Assembly (NCBI GenBank): GCA_963695135.1
Contig: CAVOGA010000003.1
Coordinates: 764,337 to 828,336, forward strand
From: Marinihelvus sp963695135
Lineage (GTDB): Bacteria; Pseudomonadota; Gammaproteobacteria; Xanthomonadales; SZUA-36
Direction of reading: 5' to 3'
Length of the DNA: 64,000 nucleotides
In this document: one piece after another, positions 28,316 to 38,171 of the stretch
How positions within the stretch are numbered: position 1 is the first letter of the stretch
Layout: each line of letters begins with the position of its first letter
Notes under the pieces: model-generated
Seen by the model: only the letters and a program-made list of their open reading frames with translations
What the model was told of the DNA's origin: nothing
Database searches by the model: none
Program-made: the position numbers and the translations under genes

Positions 28316-29548
28316 ATGAAGAATCCCACAGCCATTGGCTACCTGGTCAGCCGGTATCCGACCGTCAGTCACACTTTTATCCTCAGGGAGATTCGTTCGC
28401 TTCGCCGGGCCGGGCTGACTATCGCGGTCGCGTCAATCCGGCCTCCCGATCAGGCGCCTGCAAACATGACGGCCGCCGAACTGGAGGAACAATCCCGGAC
28501 CTATTACGTTCTGGGGATTGGCATCCTGCGTATTGTTCTCATTCAGGCCGGGGTTTTTTTAAGCCGCCCCATCCAGTACCTGAAGACACTGTGGTTTGCG
28601 TGGTCGCTTTCGAACGGATCGCCCGGGAAGTTCCTGAAAAATTCAGCCTACTTCGCCGAGGCGGTTATCGCCGGACACTTTTTTGAAAAGCAGCATGTCA
28701 CCCTGGTTCACACGCACTTTTCTTCAACCGTTACCCTTTTGGTTTCCCGCCTTTTTGACTTGCGCTTTTCAATGACCCTCCACGGATCGGACGAATTCAA
28801 AGACCCGATTGGTTTTCACATGGCCGGCAAGGTAGCCGCGGCAAGTCTCGTGGTTACCATAAGCAAGTACGGGGCGAGCCAGGTCATGCTGGCGTCGGAT
28901 CCGGAGGATTGGCACAAGGTCAGGACGATCCCGCTGGGTATCGATCCGGCGAAGTTCGTTCCGCAACCCGCTGAACCGGCGGCGCAGGGCAGCAGGATAC
29001 GGCTGTTGTTTGTCGGTCGCCTTGTCGCGGAAAAAGCGCTTCATCTCCTGATCAGGGCGGTGGCAGAGCTCCGCGGCAAAGGCAGGGATGTCTCACTGAC
29101 AATCGTCGGTGACGGTCCACTGCGACCGTCCATTGAACAAGAGATAGCCAGTCTTGACCAACAGAACCACGTGACCCTCGCGGGCTCGTGTAATTTCGAT
29201 TCGGTCATCGGGTTCTACCGTGACTCCGACATCTTCGTGTTGCCGAGTTTCGCGGAAGGTGTTCCCGTGGTCCTGATGGAGGCGATGGCGATGCAAGTGC
29301 CTTGCGTGGCAACCTGGATAACGGGAATTCCAGAACTGATCACGGACAAGGTCGACGGATTGCTGGTCCCTCCTGCTTCGGTGGAATCTATCGTTGAAGC
29401 GATATGCTGCCTTATCGATGATCGCGAGCTTGCCGACCGCATCGCTCGCGCCGGTCGCGAGAAGGTGCTGTCCAAATACCACCTGGTGCACAACGCGGCG
29501 GTCCTGGGAAGCGAATTGCAGGCGTTGGCCGAAGCGGGACGTTCCTAG
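28316..29548 (+). CDS. GT4-family glycosyltransferase (WcaL/colanic-acid type)
   Basis: A 410-residue GT-B enzyme. The N-terminal domain begins IGYLVSRYPTVSHTFILREI, the signature of WcaL/AmsK-like amylovoran and colanic acid transferases. HTHFSSTVTLLVSRLF and SMTLHGSDEFKDP follow. The C-terminal domain has LLFVGRLVAEKALHLLIRAV, LTIVGDGPLR, and the EX7E donor site in PSFAEGVPVVLMEAMAMQVP. ATG 28316 begins at the conserved N-terminus; the open frame extends upstream into the PPTase end. The gene is intact, unlike its left neighbours. It may add sugar to the exopolysaccharide or to the NRPS product. Confidence 0.85.
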   Translation: MKNPTAIGYLVSRYPTVSHTFILREIRSLRRAGLTIAVASIRPPDQAPANMTAAELEEQSRTYYVLGIGILRIVLIQAGVFLSRPIQYLKTLWFAWSLSNGSPGKFLKNSAYFAEAVIAGHFFEKQHVTLVHTHFSSTVTLLVSRLFDLRFSMTLHGSDEFKDPIGFHMAGKVAAASLVVTISKYGASQVMLASDPEDWHKVRTIPLGIDPAKFVPQPAEPAAQGSRIRLLFVGRLVAEKALHLLIRAVAELRGKGRDVSLTIVGDGPLRPSIEQEIASLDQQNHVTLAGSCNFDSVIGFYRDSDIFVLPSFAEGVPVVLMEAMAMQVPCVATWITGIPELITDKVDGLLVPPASVESIVEAICCLIDDRELADRIARAGREKVLSKYHLVHNAAVLGSELQALAEAGRS

Positions 29549-29578
29549 CAGACCCCGTCAACAGCGGCCAATGACCGC

Positions 29579-30470
29579 TCACATACCCCTGGGCTTGGGT
29601 AGCCTGCCCAGCGCAGACAACGCCCGGATCGACACAAAACCGAGCAGAAACTTAACGTAATCACGCAATGCGCTCACTCCCGGCGGAGCCGGTGCAATCC
29701 CCAGGCGTCGTTGAATCGCATTCCATGCATAAACATTTGCCCGTCGCTTTGACGCTTTGGAATAAAACACGAATCCCACAGACACGGAAACCTCACCACC
29801 GGGCGTCTCTGTCTGCGTCATGTGCGCGGCTGTCGGAGGCATGAAGACGCCCTCACCGGCGCGCAGATCACCGTCAACGGCCGCGAAAGGCAGCCGGGAC
29901 TGATCGAATCTCACGTCCTCGAGCGTTTGATGAACGATCCAACCCTCTACGGCAGCCTCGGAGACCGTGTCCCGGTCGTCGGGTTGCCAGACCGACATGT
30001 GCTTGACGCCACGAATCTGCAGGAAAAAATTGTTCTCGCGGTCAATATGAAAGGGAGTAACGGTGGGCGCACAGGAAATGAACACATAGGCGTCGGTGTC
30101 GAAGATTTCCCCGTCATCGCCGCTTAGCAGGCCTTTGCCAGCACTGATCACATCATCGACTACCTTGCGGAACTCCGGGTCTGCCTGCGCCTCGTAGATC
30201 GCGATATAGGTGCCGGGCGTGTCCAGGGAATCAAACACCTGGTCAACGGAGCGCCCATCAGGGGCCTGCATAATCGTGATGGAGGCGGGAATCCACGCGC
30301 GTGGCGGGGTCAATGAACTTCACGTGCCCGCGGTCCCTGGCCTGAAGCCGGTTCGCGACGCCCCGCAGCGCCTCGGTTGTCAGTCCCGGATGATCGTAAA
30401 AATTATGCGAGAGCCGGCACACCCGGGATGCGTCGAAAGGATCAGCCTTAATTTCAAACCGGGTGATCAT
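29579..30470 (-). CDS. Cupin/JmjC-like protein, putative 2-oxoglutarate/Fe(II) oxygenase (frameshifted)
   Basis: Two minus-strand frames join near 30298 with one extra base to give about 296 residues. A metal site is suggested by H-x-D in VTPFHIDRENNFFLQIRGVK and a distal His in FMPPTAAHMTQTETPGG, the facial triad of JmjC/cupin_8 proteins. The C-terminus is basic (FYSKASKRRANVYAWN). The start MITRFEIKADPFDAS (30470) precedes a RLSHNFYDHPGLT segment. Function is not predictable; relatives include hydroxylases of proteins and small molecules. It lies 125 bases downstream of kynA on the same strand. Confidence 0.7.
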
Positions 30471-30595
30471 GGTTGGAACAGCCGCAGATGAAACTCCAAC
30501 GAGTCTAGGCGGGCCACCCGCCTTTGTCGACCGGGCCACGCCAGGCGCTTTGCAACATGCTTGCCGGGCTGTTCGTCAGAACCGTCTGCCGGCAC

Positions 30596-31451
30596 TCAGC
30601 CGATGACCGTTCGCACATCCATCAACTCCGGAAAAAAGGTCAGGTCCAGGGCCCGCTTGAGAAAGCCCACGCCGGAGGACCCGCCGGTGCCGTGCTTGTG
30701 ACCGATAATGCGTTCGACGGTCTGCAGGTGGCGGAAGCGCCACAGCTGAAAACTTTCCTCCACGTCCACCATCTTTTCGCACAGCTCGTACTCCAGCCAG
30801 TATTTTTCCGTGTTCTGGTAAATCTCTTTCAAAACGGGAACCAGCTCCGGATCACGCTTGTGCGGCAGGCGCCAGTCCCGGTCCAGGTGTTGCGCGGGAA
30901 TGGCGAGCCCGCGCCGGTGCAGGAAAGCACAGAAACTCATCGTAGAGACTGGGGGCGTCCAGCGCAGCCTGCAGCCTGGCCTGCAGGGCCGGATCGTAGT
31001 CGAACACCTTCAGCATGGCGCTGTTCTTGTTGCCCAGCATGAATTCCATCACCCGGTATTGCAGCGACTGGAAGCCGGAAGCAAAACGCAGCACACCGCG
31101 GAATTGCGCATATTCCGCCGGCGTCAGCGTCGACAGCACGTTCCACTGCTCAAAAAGTTGCCGCTGGATCTGCTTCACGCGCGCCAGGATCTTGCTGACC
31201 GGTCCCGGATTATCGGCGGCGATCAGCCGCATGGCCGCGCCAAGCTCATGAATGATCAGCTTCATCCACAGCTCGGAGGTCTGGTGCTGGATGATGAACA
31301 GCATTTCATCGTGATGCTCGGGCCGGCTGTGCGGAACCTGCGCGTCCAGCAATTTATCCAGGCCCAGGTAACCGCCATAAGTCAGGCGACCCTGCAGGTC
31401 CGTCTGGATGCCGCCCTCGAGCGGCCTTAAGTTCTCGTTGTCTTCACTCAA
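30596..31451 (-). CDS. kynA: Tryptophan 2,3-dioxygenase (frameshifted)
   Basis: Haem enzyme opening the indole ring of tryptophan to N-formylkynurenine, first step of the kynurenine pathway. One extra base near 30920 splits it; merged length is about 284 residues, normal for bacterial TDO. Motifs: LTYGGYLGLDKLL, EMLFIIQHQTSELWMKL, ASGFQSLQYRVMEFMLGNK, SLYDEFLCFLHRRG (across the shift), and HKHGTGGSSGVGFLKRAL, which holds substrate-binding Thr. The proximal haem His is in LWRFRHLQTVERIIGHK. The frame begins with TTG at 31451, which is poorly supported by a ribosome site. No kynurenine formamidase or kynureninase is nearby. Confidence 0.92.
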
Positions 31452-31525
31452 TGGACTGCACGATGCGGGCCGCCCCGCCCATGAAAAAACCGGGCAAAAC
31501 TGGACCCCTCCCGGGGAAGTCGAAG

Positions 31526-31531
31526 TATAAT
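31526..31531 (+). promoter_or_regulatory. Probable -10 element of the pdh promoter
   Basis: Perfect TATAAT about 80 bases before pdhA, in the space between the divergent kynA and pdhA. The -35 region is poor (TGGACC at 31501 with 19-base spacing), so an activator or extended contact is likely. Confidence 0.5.
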
Positions 31532-31609
31532 AGCGGACTTTGCCTTTCGCGGGGCACCAGCCCCGGACGCTGCTTCGGGCTCCGCCCGCGCCTCAACGAG
31601 GAAGCCACA

Positions 31610-32683
31610 ATGTCGGCAACGATTGCCTCCTTCAAAATTGATTTTTTCCAGTTCCTGTCGCCGGACGGGCGCCTGGTCAGTGACGATGTGCCGCCGCTGG
31701 CCAAAGACTTCGACGAGCTGCGCCGGCTGTACCGGCTGATGGTCCAGACCCGTGTTTTCGACAAGAAAGCCATCGCGCTGCAGCGCACGGGCAAGCTGGG
31801 CACCTATGCATCCTGCCTGGGTCACGAAGCCGCGCACCTGGCCATTGGCAGCGCGATGCGCGAAGAGGACTGTTTTGCGCCCATGTACCGCGAGTACGGC
31901 GCGCAGTTTGTCCGCGGCGTCAAAATGTCCGATGTACTCAATTACTGGGGCGGCGACGAGCGCGGCAGCGACTTCGCCGGACCCGCTCACGATTTCGCCT
32001 GGTGCGTGCCCATCGCGACCCAGTGCCTGCACGCGGCCGGCGCCGCGCTGGCCTACAAACTGCGCGGCGAGAAGCGCGTGGCGGTCAGCGTGGTCGGTGA
32101 CGGCGGCAGCTCCAAGGGCGATTTCCTGGAAGCCATCAATGCTGCCAGCGCCTTCGAACTGCCCCTCGTGCTGGTGATCGTGAACAACCAGTGGGCAATC
32201 TCCGTGCCGCGCAGCAAGCAGAACAAGGCCAAGACCCTGGCCCAGAAAGGCGTCGCCGGCGGTCTGCCCTCCATCCAGGTTGACGGCAATGACATCATCG
32301 CCGCGCGCTGGGCCATGGAGCAGGCCATCGAAAAGGCCCGCGAGGGTGGTGGCGCCACGGTCATCGAGATGATCACCTACCGGCTCTCGGACCACACCAC
32401 TGCCGATGACGCCACCCGTTACCGCGACAGCGCCGAGGTGGACCGGGCCTGGAAACAGGAGCCGATCATGCGCCTGCGCCAGTACCTGGTCGCCCAGGGC
32501 GAATGGGACGACGAGCGTGAAGCGGAGCTGGAACGCGAGGCGATTGCAGCGGTAGACCAGGCGGTCGAGGAGTATGTCTCCCTGGGCAAACCGCCGATCG
32601 AGTCGATGTTCGATTACATGTACGCGGAGCTTCCGCACGACCTGGCAGCGCAGCGCGAGCGCGCCCTCGAGGAGTTGAAGTAA
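31610..32683 (+). CDS. pdhA: Pyruvate dehydrogenase E1 component, alpha subunit
   Basis: Thiamine-diphosphate-dependent E1 alpha of an alpha2beta2-type 2-oxoacid dehydrogenase. 357 residues, with YRLMVQTRVFDKKAIALQRTGKLG, SCLGHEAAHLAIGSA, MYREYG, and the ThDP motif VSVVGDGGSSKGDFLEAIN through NNQWAISVP. The phosphorylation-loop-like segment YRLSDHTTADDATRYR is conserved. ATG 31610 is preceded by GAGGAAGCC. The stop overlaps pdhB by one base (TAATG). The E1a-E1b-E2 order without an adjacent E3 suits pyruvate oxidation; branched-chain oxoacids are an alternative. Confidence 0.9.
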   Translation: MSATIASFKIDFFQFLSPDGRLVSDDVPPLAKDFDELRRLYRLMVQTRVFDKKAIALQRTGKLGTYASCLGHEAAHLAIGSAMREEDCFAPMYREYGAQFVRGVKMSDVLNYWGGDERGSDFAGPAHDFAWCVPIATQCLHAAGAALAYKLRGEKRVAVSVVGDGGSSKGDFLEAINAASAFELPLVLVIVNNQWAISVPRSKQNKAKTLAQKGVAGGLPSIQVDGNDIIAARWAMEQAIEKAREGGGATVIEMITYRLSDHTTADDATRYRDSAEVDRAWKQEPIMRLRQYLVAQGEWDDEREAELEREAIAAVDQAVEEYVSLGKPPIESMFDYMYAELPHDLAAQRERALEELK

Positions 32684-33664
32684 TGGCCAATGTTGCAATG
32701 GTTGAAGCTGTGACCATGGCCCTGGCCTGGGAAATGGCGCACGATGATTCCGTGGTGGTGCTCGGCGAAGACGTCGGCATCAATGGCGGCGTGTTTCGCG
32801 CCACCGCCGGCCTGGCGCAGCGCTTCGGTGACAACCGGGTTATCGATACCCCCCTGGCGGAAACCATGATTGCCGGCCTCACGATTGGCATGGCGGCCCA
32901 GGGCATGAAGCCGGTAGCGGAAGCCCAGTTCATGGGCTTTATCTACGCCATGGTTGATCACATGATCTGTCACGCGGCGCGCATGCGGCACCGCACGCGC
33001 GGGCGCCTGAGTTGCCCGATGGTGTCTGCGCGCACCCTTCGGCGGCGGCATTCACGCCCCGGAGCACCACTCGGAGAGTACCGAGGCGATGTTTGCGCAC
33101 ATGCCCGGGCTGCGGGTCGTGATCCCCTCCTCGCCGAGCCGTGCTTACGGCCTGCTGCTGGCCTCGATCCGCGATCCGGATCCGGTGCTGTTCCTTGAAC
33201 CCAAGCGCATCTACCGCCTGAACAAGGAAGAGGTCGAGGACAACGGCGAAGACCTGCCCCTGGATGTGTGCTTCGTGCTGCGCGACGGCACCGACATCAC
33301 CCTCGTGACCTGGGGCGCGATGATCAAGGAGACGCTGGAGGCGGCTGACAAGCTCGCCGAACAGGGCATCAGCGCGGAGGTCATCGATGTCGCGACGATC
33401 AGCCCGCTGGATATGGATACGATTATCGAATCCGTGGCCAAGACCGGACGTTGCGTCATCATCCACGAGGCAGCGCGCATGTGCGGCGTCGGCGCGGAGA
33501 TCGCTGCCGGACTGGCGGACGCGGGCCTTTACCACCTGCATGCCCCGGTCAAGCGGGTCACCGGCTACGATTCGGTCATGCCCCTCTACAAGATGGAAAT
33601 GAAGTACATGCCCAGCGTTGGGCGTATCCTCAACGCGGTCAACGAGGTGATGGAAGTCTCATGA
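32683..33664 (+). CDS. pdhB: Pyruvate dehydrogenase E1 component, beta subunit (frameshifted)
   Basis: E1 beta partner of pdhA, about 326 residues after removal of one extra base near 33025 (expected CPMVLRAPFGGGIHAPEHHSE). Conserved parts: VVVLGEDVGINGGVF, RVIDTPLAETMIAGLTIGMA, EAQFMGFIYAMVDHMI, and after the break PVLFLEPKRIYRL, VTWGAMIKETLEAA, EVIDVATISPLDMDTI. A single gene product is clear, because flanks match the family on both sides of the shift. Its stop overlaps the E2 start (ATGA). Confidence 0.9.
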
Positions 33665-34926
33665 AAATATTCAAGCTGCCGGACCTGGGCGAAGGTCTGC
33701 CCGACGCGGAAATCGTTGAATGGCTGGTCGCCGAGGGCGATGAAGTGAAGGTTGACGACCCGATGGTCAACATGGAAACGGCCAAGGCGGTCGTGGAAGT
33801 GCCCTCACCATTCGCGGGCAAGATCGTCAAATTCTTCGGCCAGGCCGGCGACGTAATCGAGACCGGCGCAGCATTGGCGGGCTTCGACACGGGCGACGGC
33901 AGCGAGGATGAAATGCCGGAAGCCGCGGCGGAAGAGGCCCCGGCGGCAGAAGCGCCGGCCGCAGAACCAGCGACGGAAGAGCCTGCCGCATCGCGCGCCG
34001 ACTCCGGCACCGTGGTCGGCGCCATGGAGAGCTCGGACGACGTGGTTGCCGAGTCGGTATCCAGCGTCGGCGGCATCAAGGTGACCCCCGCGGTGCGCGC
34101 CCTGGCGCGCAAACTGAAGGTGGACCTGGCGCGCGTCACCCCCACCGGCAAAGGTGGCGTGGTAACACGGGCCGATGTCCAGGCCGTCGCAAAAAACCCG
34201 GCGGCCGCCGCTCCCGCAGCAGCGGCTCCGCCGCCCCGGGCTGCAGCTCCGGCGCCGCGCGCACCGGCGCCCCCGCCACCCCGGGCGACCGGGGAGTGGG
34301 AACCCATACGCGGCACGCGACGCACCATGGCGCGGGTCATGTCGAAAGCCCAGGCCGAGGTGGTTCATACCAGCCTGATGGACGACGCCGACCTGCACGC
34401 CTGGCGGCACGGGCAGGACGTCACCGTTCGCCTGCTCCGCGCCCTGTGGGCCGGCGCGCAGGTCGAGCCGGGCCTGAACGCCTGGTATGACGGCGACAAG
34501 AACATGCGCATGATTCACAAGGGCATGGACGTGGGCATGGCGGTGGATACGCCGGACGGCCTGTTTGCCGCTGCCCTGCGGAACGTTCACAGCTCAACGC
34601 CGCAGGAAGTCCGTGAATCGATCAACCGCCTGAAGGAAAACGTGGTGAACCGGTCCATTCCCCCGGAAGACCTGAAGGACTACACGATCATGCTGTCCAA
34701 TTTCGGGGTCTATGCCGGCCGTTACGCCACGCCGATCATCAGCCCGCCCTGTGTGTGCATCGTGGCGGCGGGCAAGAGCCGGCACGAAGTGGTGCCTGTG
34801 CTGGGCGGAATGGAAGTGCATCGCATCATGCCCCTGTCGCTGACCTTTGATCACCGCGCCTGCACCGGCGGGGAGGCAGCGCGCTTCCTGAAGGCCATGC
34901 TCGAGGACCTGGCGCTGCCCGAATAG
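33661..34926 (+). CDS. pdhC: Dihydrolipoamide acyltransferase (E2) of 2-oxoacid dehydrogenase
   Basis: 421 residues. Single N-terminal lipoyl domain (IFKLPDLGEGLPDAEIVEWL; lipoyl Lys in VNMETAKAVVEVPSPF), an Ala/Glu/Pro-rich hinge, a peripheral subunit-binding domain (VTPAVRALARKLKVDLARV, GGVVTRADVQ), a second Ala/Pro linker, and a catalytic domain ending LTFDHRACTGGEAARFL. The active His is in DHR; the following residues (ACTGG) differ from the usual DHRxxDG. Receives acetyl from E1 and passes it to CoA. The E3 lipoamide dehydrogenase is not nearby. Confidence 0.9.
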   Translation: MKIFKLPDLGEGLPDAEIVEWLVAEGDEVKVDDPMVNMETAKAVVEVPSPFAGKIVKFFGQAGDVIETGAALAGFDTGDGSEDEMPEAAAEEAPAAEAPAAEPATEEPAASRADSGTVVGAMESSDDVVAESVSSVGGIKVTPAVRALARKLKVDLARVTPTGKGGVVTRADVQAVAKNPAAAAPAAAAPPPRAAAPAPRAPAPPPPRATGEWEPIRGTRRTMARVMSKAQAEVVHTSLMDDADLHAWRHGQDVTVRLLRALWAGAQVEPGLNAWYDGDKNMRMIHKGMDVGMAVDTPDGLFAAALRNVHSSTPQEVRESINRLKENVVNRSIPPEDLKDYTIMLSNFGVYAGRYATPIISPPCVCIVAAGKSRHEVVPVLGGMEVHRIMPLSLTFDHRACTGGEAARFLKAMLEDLALPE

Positions 34927-34981
34927 GCAGCGCACGGCCCAAGACCGCGGCGCAGAGCGCCCGTGACGGCGGCGGCAGAGC

Positions 34982-35010
34982 TTGCCGCTGCGGCCTTATT
35001 CCGGTAGAAT
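34982..35010 (+). promoter_or_regulatory. Sigma-70 promoter of rpsB-tsf
   Basis: TTGCCG (34982-34987) and TAGAAT (35005-35010) with an ideal 17-base spacer, about 240 bases upstream of rpsB. Confidence 0.7.
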
Positions 35011-35138
35011 TCGCGCTCCTTCGAACCGGGCCCGCCTGCTTCGGGGAAAAATCTGCCTGCAACCACGACCTGTCCCCGGACCGGACCGCGGTCACCGCAG
35101 GCCAATACGCACACTTGCCGCAACCGTCCGGTTGGGTG

Positions 35139-35159
35139 CCCCGCGAAAAAACGGGGTTT
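35139..35159 (+). promoter_or_regulatory. Short hairpin in the rpsB leader
   Basis: CCCCG (35139-35143) pairs with CGGGG (35152-35156) around an A-rich loop, followed by TTT. Could be part of an S2 leader structure or a weak attenuator. Confidence 0.35.
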
Positions 35160-35252
35160 CCGGATAGGGCAAGTGGAGGATGAACCCGGGATTCTTAACG
35201 CGTAACGGCGGCCATTGCCCCTGCGCGGGATCCCTTATGCAAGGAAATTACC

Positions 35253-36414
35253 ATGGCAGATGTCACCATGCGCCAGATGCTCGAAGCTGGCGTGCACTTC
35301 GGTCACCAGACCCGCTACTGGAACCCCAAGATGGCCCCGTACATTTTCGGCGCCCGGGGCAAGATTCATATCATCAACCTGGAGAAAACCCTTCCCCTGA
35401 TGGTTGATGCGCTGAACTTCACCAGCAGCCTCGCCGCCCGCCGCGGCACCATTATTTTCGTCGGCACCAAGCGCGCAGCCAGCAAGGCCATCCGTGAAGA
35501 AGCGGAGCGTTGCGGCATGCCCTTCGTGTCGCATCGCTGGCTCGGCGGCATGCTGACCAACTTCCGCACCATCAAGCAGTCAATCAAGCGCCTGAAGAGC
35601 CTGGAAGCGGCCGCTGAAGACGGTTCCCTGAACCACCTGCAGAAGAAGGAAATTCTCCAGCTGCAACGTGAACAGGAAAAGCTTGAGCAGTCCCTGGGCG
35701 GCATCAAGAACATGAAAGGCCTGCCGGACGCCATGTTCGTCGTGGACGTCAGCCATGAAGACATCGCCATCAAGGAAGCGCACAAGCTGGGCATCCCGGT
35801 CGTGGCCGTGGTCGACACCAACTGCTCACCGGAAGGCATCGACTACGTCATTCCCGGTAACGATGATGCGATTCGCTCGATCCGCCTTTACACCCAGCTG
35901 GTGGCAGAGTCCATCCTGGAAGGCCGTGCCTCCATGCCGGCCCCGGCCGATGCAACCGACGAGTTCATCGAACTGGACGAAGATGGCAACCCGATCAAGC
36001 GCAGCCCCGCCAAGAAGGCCGGCGCCGGCAAAAAAGCCGTGACCCAGAAGGTCAGCAAGAAAGCAGCGCCGAAGAAAGTTGCGGTAAACAAGCCCGAAGC
36101 GATTGAGCCTGAGCCGGTTATTCCGGAGTCCAAGCCGGCAGAAGCCTCCGAGGTCGTTGCAACCACCGCGCCGGCTGATCCCGTGATGAGCTCAAAGAGT
36201 GAAGCCAAGGCACAAGACGGAAGCCAAGACGGAAACCAAGGCAGACAGCGCCGAAGCCGAGGCTGAAGCGCCGAAGAAAGCCGCCAAGAAAGTAGCCAAG
36301 AAGAAGGCCACGACCAAGAAGGCGACGACCAAGAAAGCTGCCAGCAAGAAAACCGCAACGAAAAAGGCCGCCAGCAAGAAAACGGCAGCCAAGAAAGCGG
36401 ACGCAGACGACTGA
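35253..36414 (+). CDS. rpsB: 30S ribosomal protein S2 with long lysine-rich C-terminal tail (frameshifted)
   Basis: Core S2 is complete: TMRQMLEAGVHFGHQTRYWN, MAPYIFGARGKIHIINLEKT, FVGTKRAASKAIREEA, HRWLGGMLTNFRTIKQSI, DAMFVVDVSHEDIAIKEA, VVDTNCSPEGIDYVIPGNDD. The S2 core normally ends near residue 240. Here the frame runs on, first with KKAGAGKKAV-like and Pro/Glu-rich sequence, then, after one extra base near 36212, with Lys/Ala/Thr repeats (KKATTKKATTKKAASKK) to a stop at 36414. Total about 386 residues. Essential for 30S assembly; the basic tail may contact RNA. Transcribed from the promoter at 34982. Confidence 0.93.
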
Positions 36415-36444
36415 GGCTGACACGCCCCGGGTCAAACACAGTAA

Positions 36445-36470
36445 TGCCGGGCCCGTATGGCGGCCCGGCA
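36445..36470 (+). terminator. rpsB-tsf intergenic hairpin (attenuator)
   Basis: A perfect 9-bp GC-rich stem (36445-36453 with 36462-36470) and an 8-base loop sit between rpsB and tsf. No T-run follows, so partial termination or transcript processing is more likely than full termination, like the weak attenuator known between these genes in E. coli. Confidence 0.6.
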
Positions 36471-36500
36471 ACCACTTCAGAATTCAGAGAGGACAGAGTC

Positions 36501-37370
36501 ATGGCAGTAACGGCTGCAATGGTCAAAGAACTTCGCGAGCGCACCGGCGCCGGCATGATGGAATGCAAGAAAGCCCTGGTGGAATCCAACGGCGACATGG
36601 ATGCGGCCATCGAAAACCTGCGTAAATCCGGTCTCGCCAAGGCTGACAAGAAATCCGGCCGCGTTGCCGCGGAAGGTATCATCATCGAAGCACAGCAAGG
36701 CGGTCGCGCCGTGCTGGTGGAAGTGAACAGCGAAACCGACTTCGTGGCCAAGGACGATAATTTCCTCGGCTTTGCCCGCAAGGTGGCAGATGCCGCCGTC
36801 CAGCAGGACAGCGACGATGTTGCCGATCTGATGGCAGCAGAAGTTGACGGCGCCACGCTGGAGCAGGCCCGGCAGGCCCTGGTCGCCAAAATCGGCGAGA
36901 ACATCCAGGTCCGGCGCATGGCCGTCGTGGAAAGCGATGCCGTGATCGGCAGCTACATTCACGGTGGCCGCATCGGCGTGCTCGTGGAACTCGATGGCGG
37001 AGACGAAGAACTGGCCCGCGACCTGGCCATGCACGTGGCCGCCTTGAATCCGGCCTATGCACGGGAAGACGAGGTGCCCGCCGAAGTGCTGGCCAAGGAA
37101 AAAGAAATTCTCATCGCGCAAGCGCAGGATTCCGGCAAGCCGGCAGACATCATCGAGAAGATGGTCGAAGGCCGCCTGCGTAAATTCCTCGCGGAAATCA
37201 CCCTCGTGGGCCAGCCGTTTGTGAAAGACGGCGATGTCACCGTCGGCAAACTGCTTGATCAGAAGGGTGCCTCTGTGAAAGGATTCACCCGCCTTGCCGT
37301 GGGTGAAGGCATCGAGAAAAAGGAAGAGAATTTTGCCGAAGAGGTCATGCAGCAGGTGGCGGGCAGCTGA
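36501..37370 (+). CDS. tsf: Elongation factor Ts
   Basis: 289 residues; nucleotide exchange factor for EF-Tu. N-terminal UBA-like domain MVKELRERTGAGMMECKKAL, then the core with VEVNSETDFVAKDDNF (TDFV contacts EF-Tu), QVRRMAVVE, YIHGGRIGVLVEL and MHVAALNP. C-terminal EEVMQQVAGS. It lies 86 bases after rpsB with AGAGAGGACAG upstream of ATG 36501. Intact. Confidence 0.97.
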   Translation: MAVTAAMVKELRERTGAGMMECKKALVESNGDMDAAIENLRKSGLAKADKKSGRVAAEGIIIEAQQGGRAVLVEVNSETDFVAKDDNFLGFARKVADAAVQQDSDDVADLMAAEVDGATLEQARQALVAKIGENIQVRRMAVVESDAVIGSYIHGGRIGVLVELDGGDEELARDLAMHVAALNPAYAREDEVPAEVLAKEKEILIAQAQDSGKPADIIEKMVEGRLRKFLAEITLVGQPFVKDGDVTVGKLLDQKGASVKGFTRLAVGEGIEKKEENFAEEVMQQVAGS

Positions 37371-37391
37371 TTGTCACCCGGTCGGAGTGAC

Positions 37392-38106
37392 ATGAAGAAT
37401 CCCGTTTACAAGAGAATCCTCCTCAAGCTCAGCGGCGAAGCGCTGCTGGGCGACGAGGATTACGGCATTGACCCGAAAATTCTTGACCGCATTGCCCAGG
37501 AAATAGCCGATGTCATCAACATCGGCGTGGAAGTTGCCGTCGTCATCGGCGGCGGCAACATCTTCCGCGGCGCCGGGCTGGCCCAGTCCGGCATCGACCG
37601 CGTCACCGGAGACCACATGGGAATGCTGGCCACGGTGATGAATTCCCTGGCCCTGCAGGACGCCTTCGAAAAGAACGGCACCGAGGCCCGCGTCATGTCG
37701 GCCCTGGCCATTCACGACGTATGCGAAGACTACATCCGCCGCCGTGCGGTCCGTCACCTGCAAAAAGGCCGCGTGGTGATCTGCGCTGCGGGCACCGGCA
37801 ACCCCTTTTTCACGACCGATACGGCCGCAGCCCTGCGCGCCATAGAGATTGACGCCGACATCCTGCTCAAGGCAACCAAGGTCGACGGCGTCTACGATGC
37901 GGACCCGGAAATCGAAAAGCAGGCTTTCCGCTACGAATCCCTTTCGCTACGATGAAGTCATCGAGGGCAAGCTGCGCGTAATGGACGCCAACGCCATCGT
38001 TCTGTGCCGGGAACAGGAGATGCCCATCCGGGTTTTCAACGTCTTTGGTGCGGGCAATCTGATGAAACTGGTAACCGGTCAGCCCATCGGCTCGATCGTC
38101 CACTGA
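37392..38106 (+). CDS. pyrH: UMP kinase (frameshifted)
   Basis: Phosphorylates UMP to UDP; essential hexameric amino-acid-kinase-fold enzyme. Merged length is about 237 residues, normal. Motifs: YKRILLKLSGEALLG, VVIGGGNIFRGAG, DRVTGDHMGMLATVMNSLAL, FTTDTAAALRAIEI, LLKATKVDGVYDADP. One extra base near 37941 interrupts RYESLSYDEVIEGKLRVMDA; the true continuation runs to IGSIVH at 38106. As pyrH is essential, this strongly suggests a sequence error. Confidence 0.95.
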
Positions 38107-38171
38107 CATTCCGCGCCACCCCGGCGCCCGAATTTTGCCCGCTCGTCGCCCGCACGCGCGGCAGGTATTGC

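Larger units (their letters stand above)
34927..35252 (+). other. rpsB upstream region and 5' leader
   Basis: 326 bases without a gene between the E2 gene and rpsB. It holds a good sigma-70 promoter (34982-35010), a leader of about 240 bases, a short hairpin (35139-35156) and a weak ribosome site. A leader of this length could carry an S2-responsive autoregulatory element as in other gammaproteobacteria, but I cannot show the fold by eye. Confidence 0.55.

Noticed and set aside
31448..32698. 416-codon open frame antisense to pdhA
   Set aside because: It mirrors a strongly conserved gene in GC-rich DNA. Its translation has no protein-like motifs; it is a codon-bias shadow.
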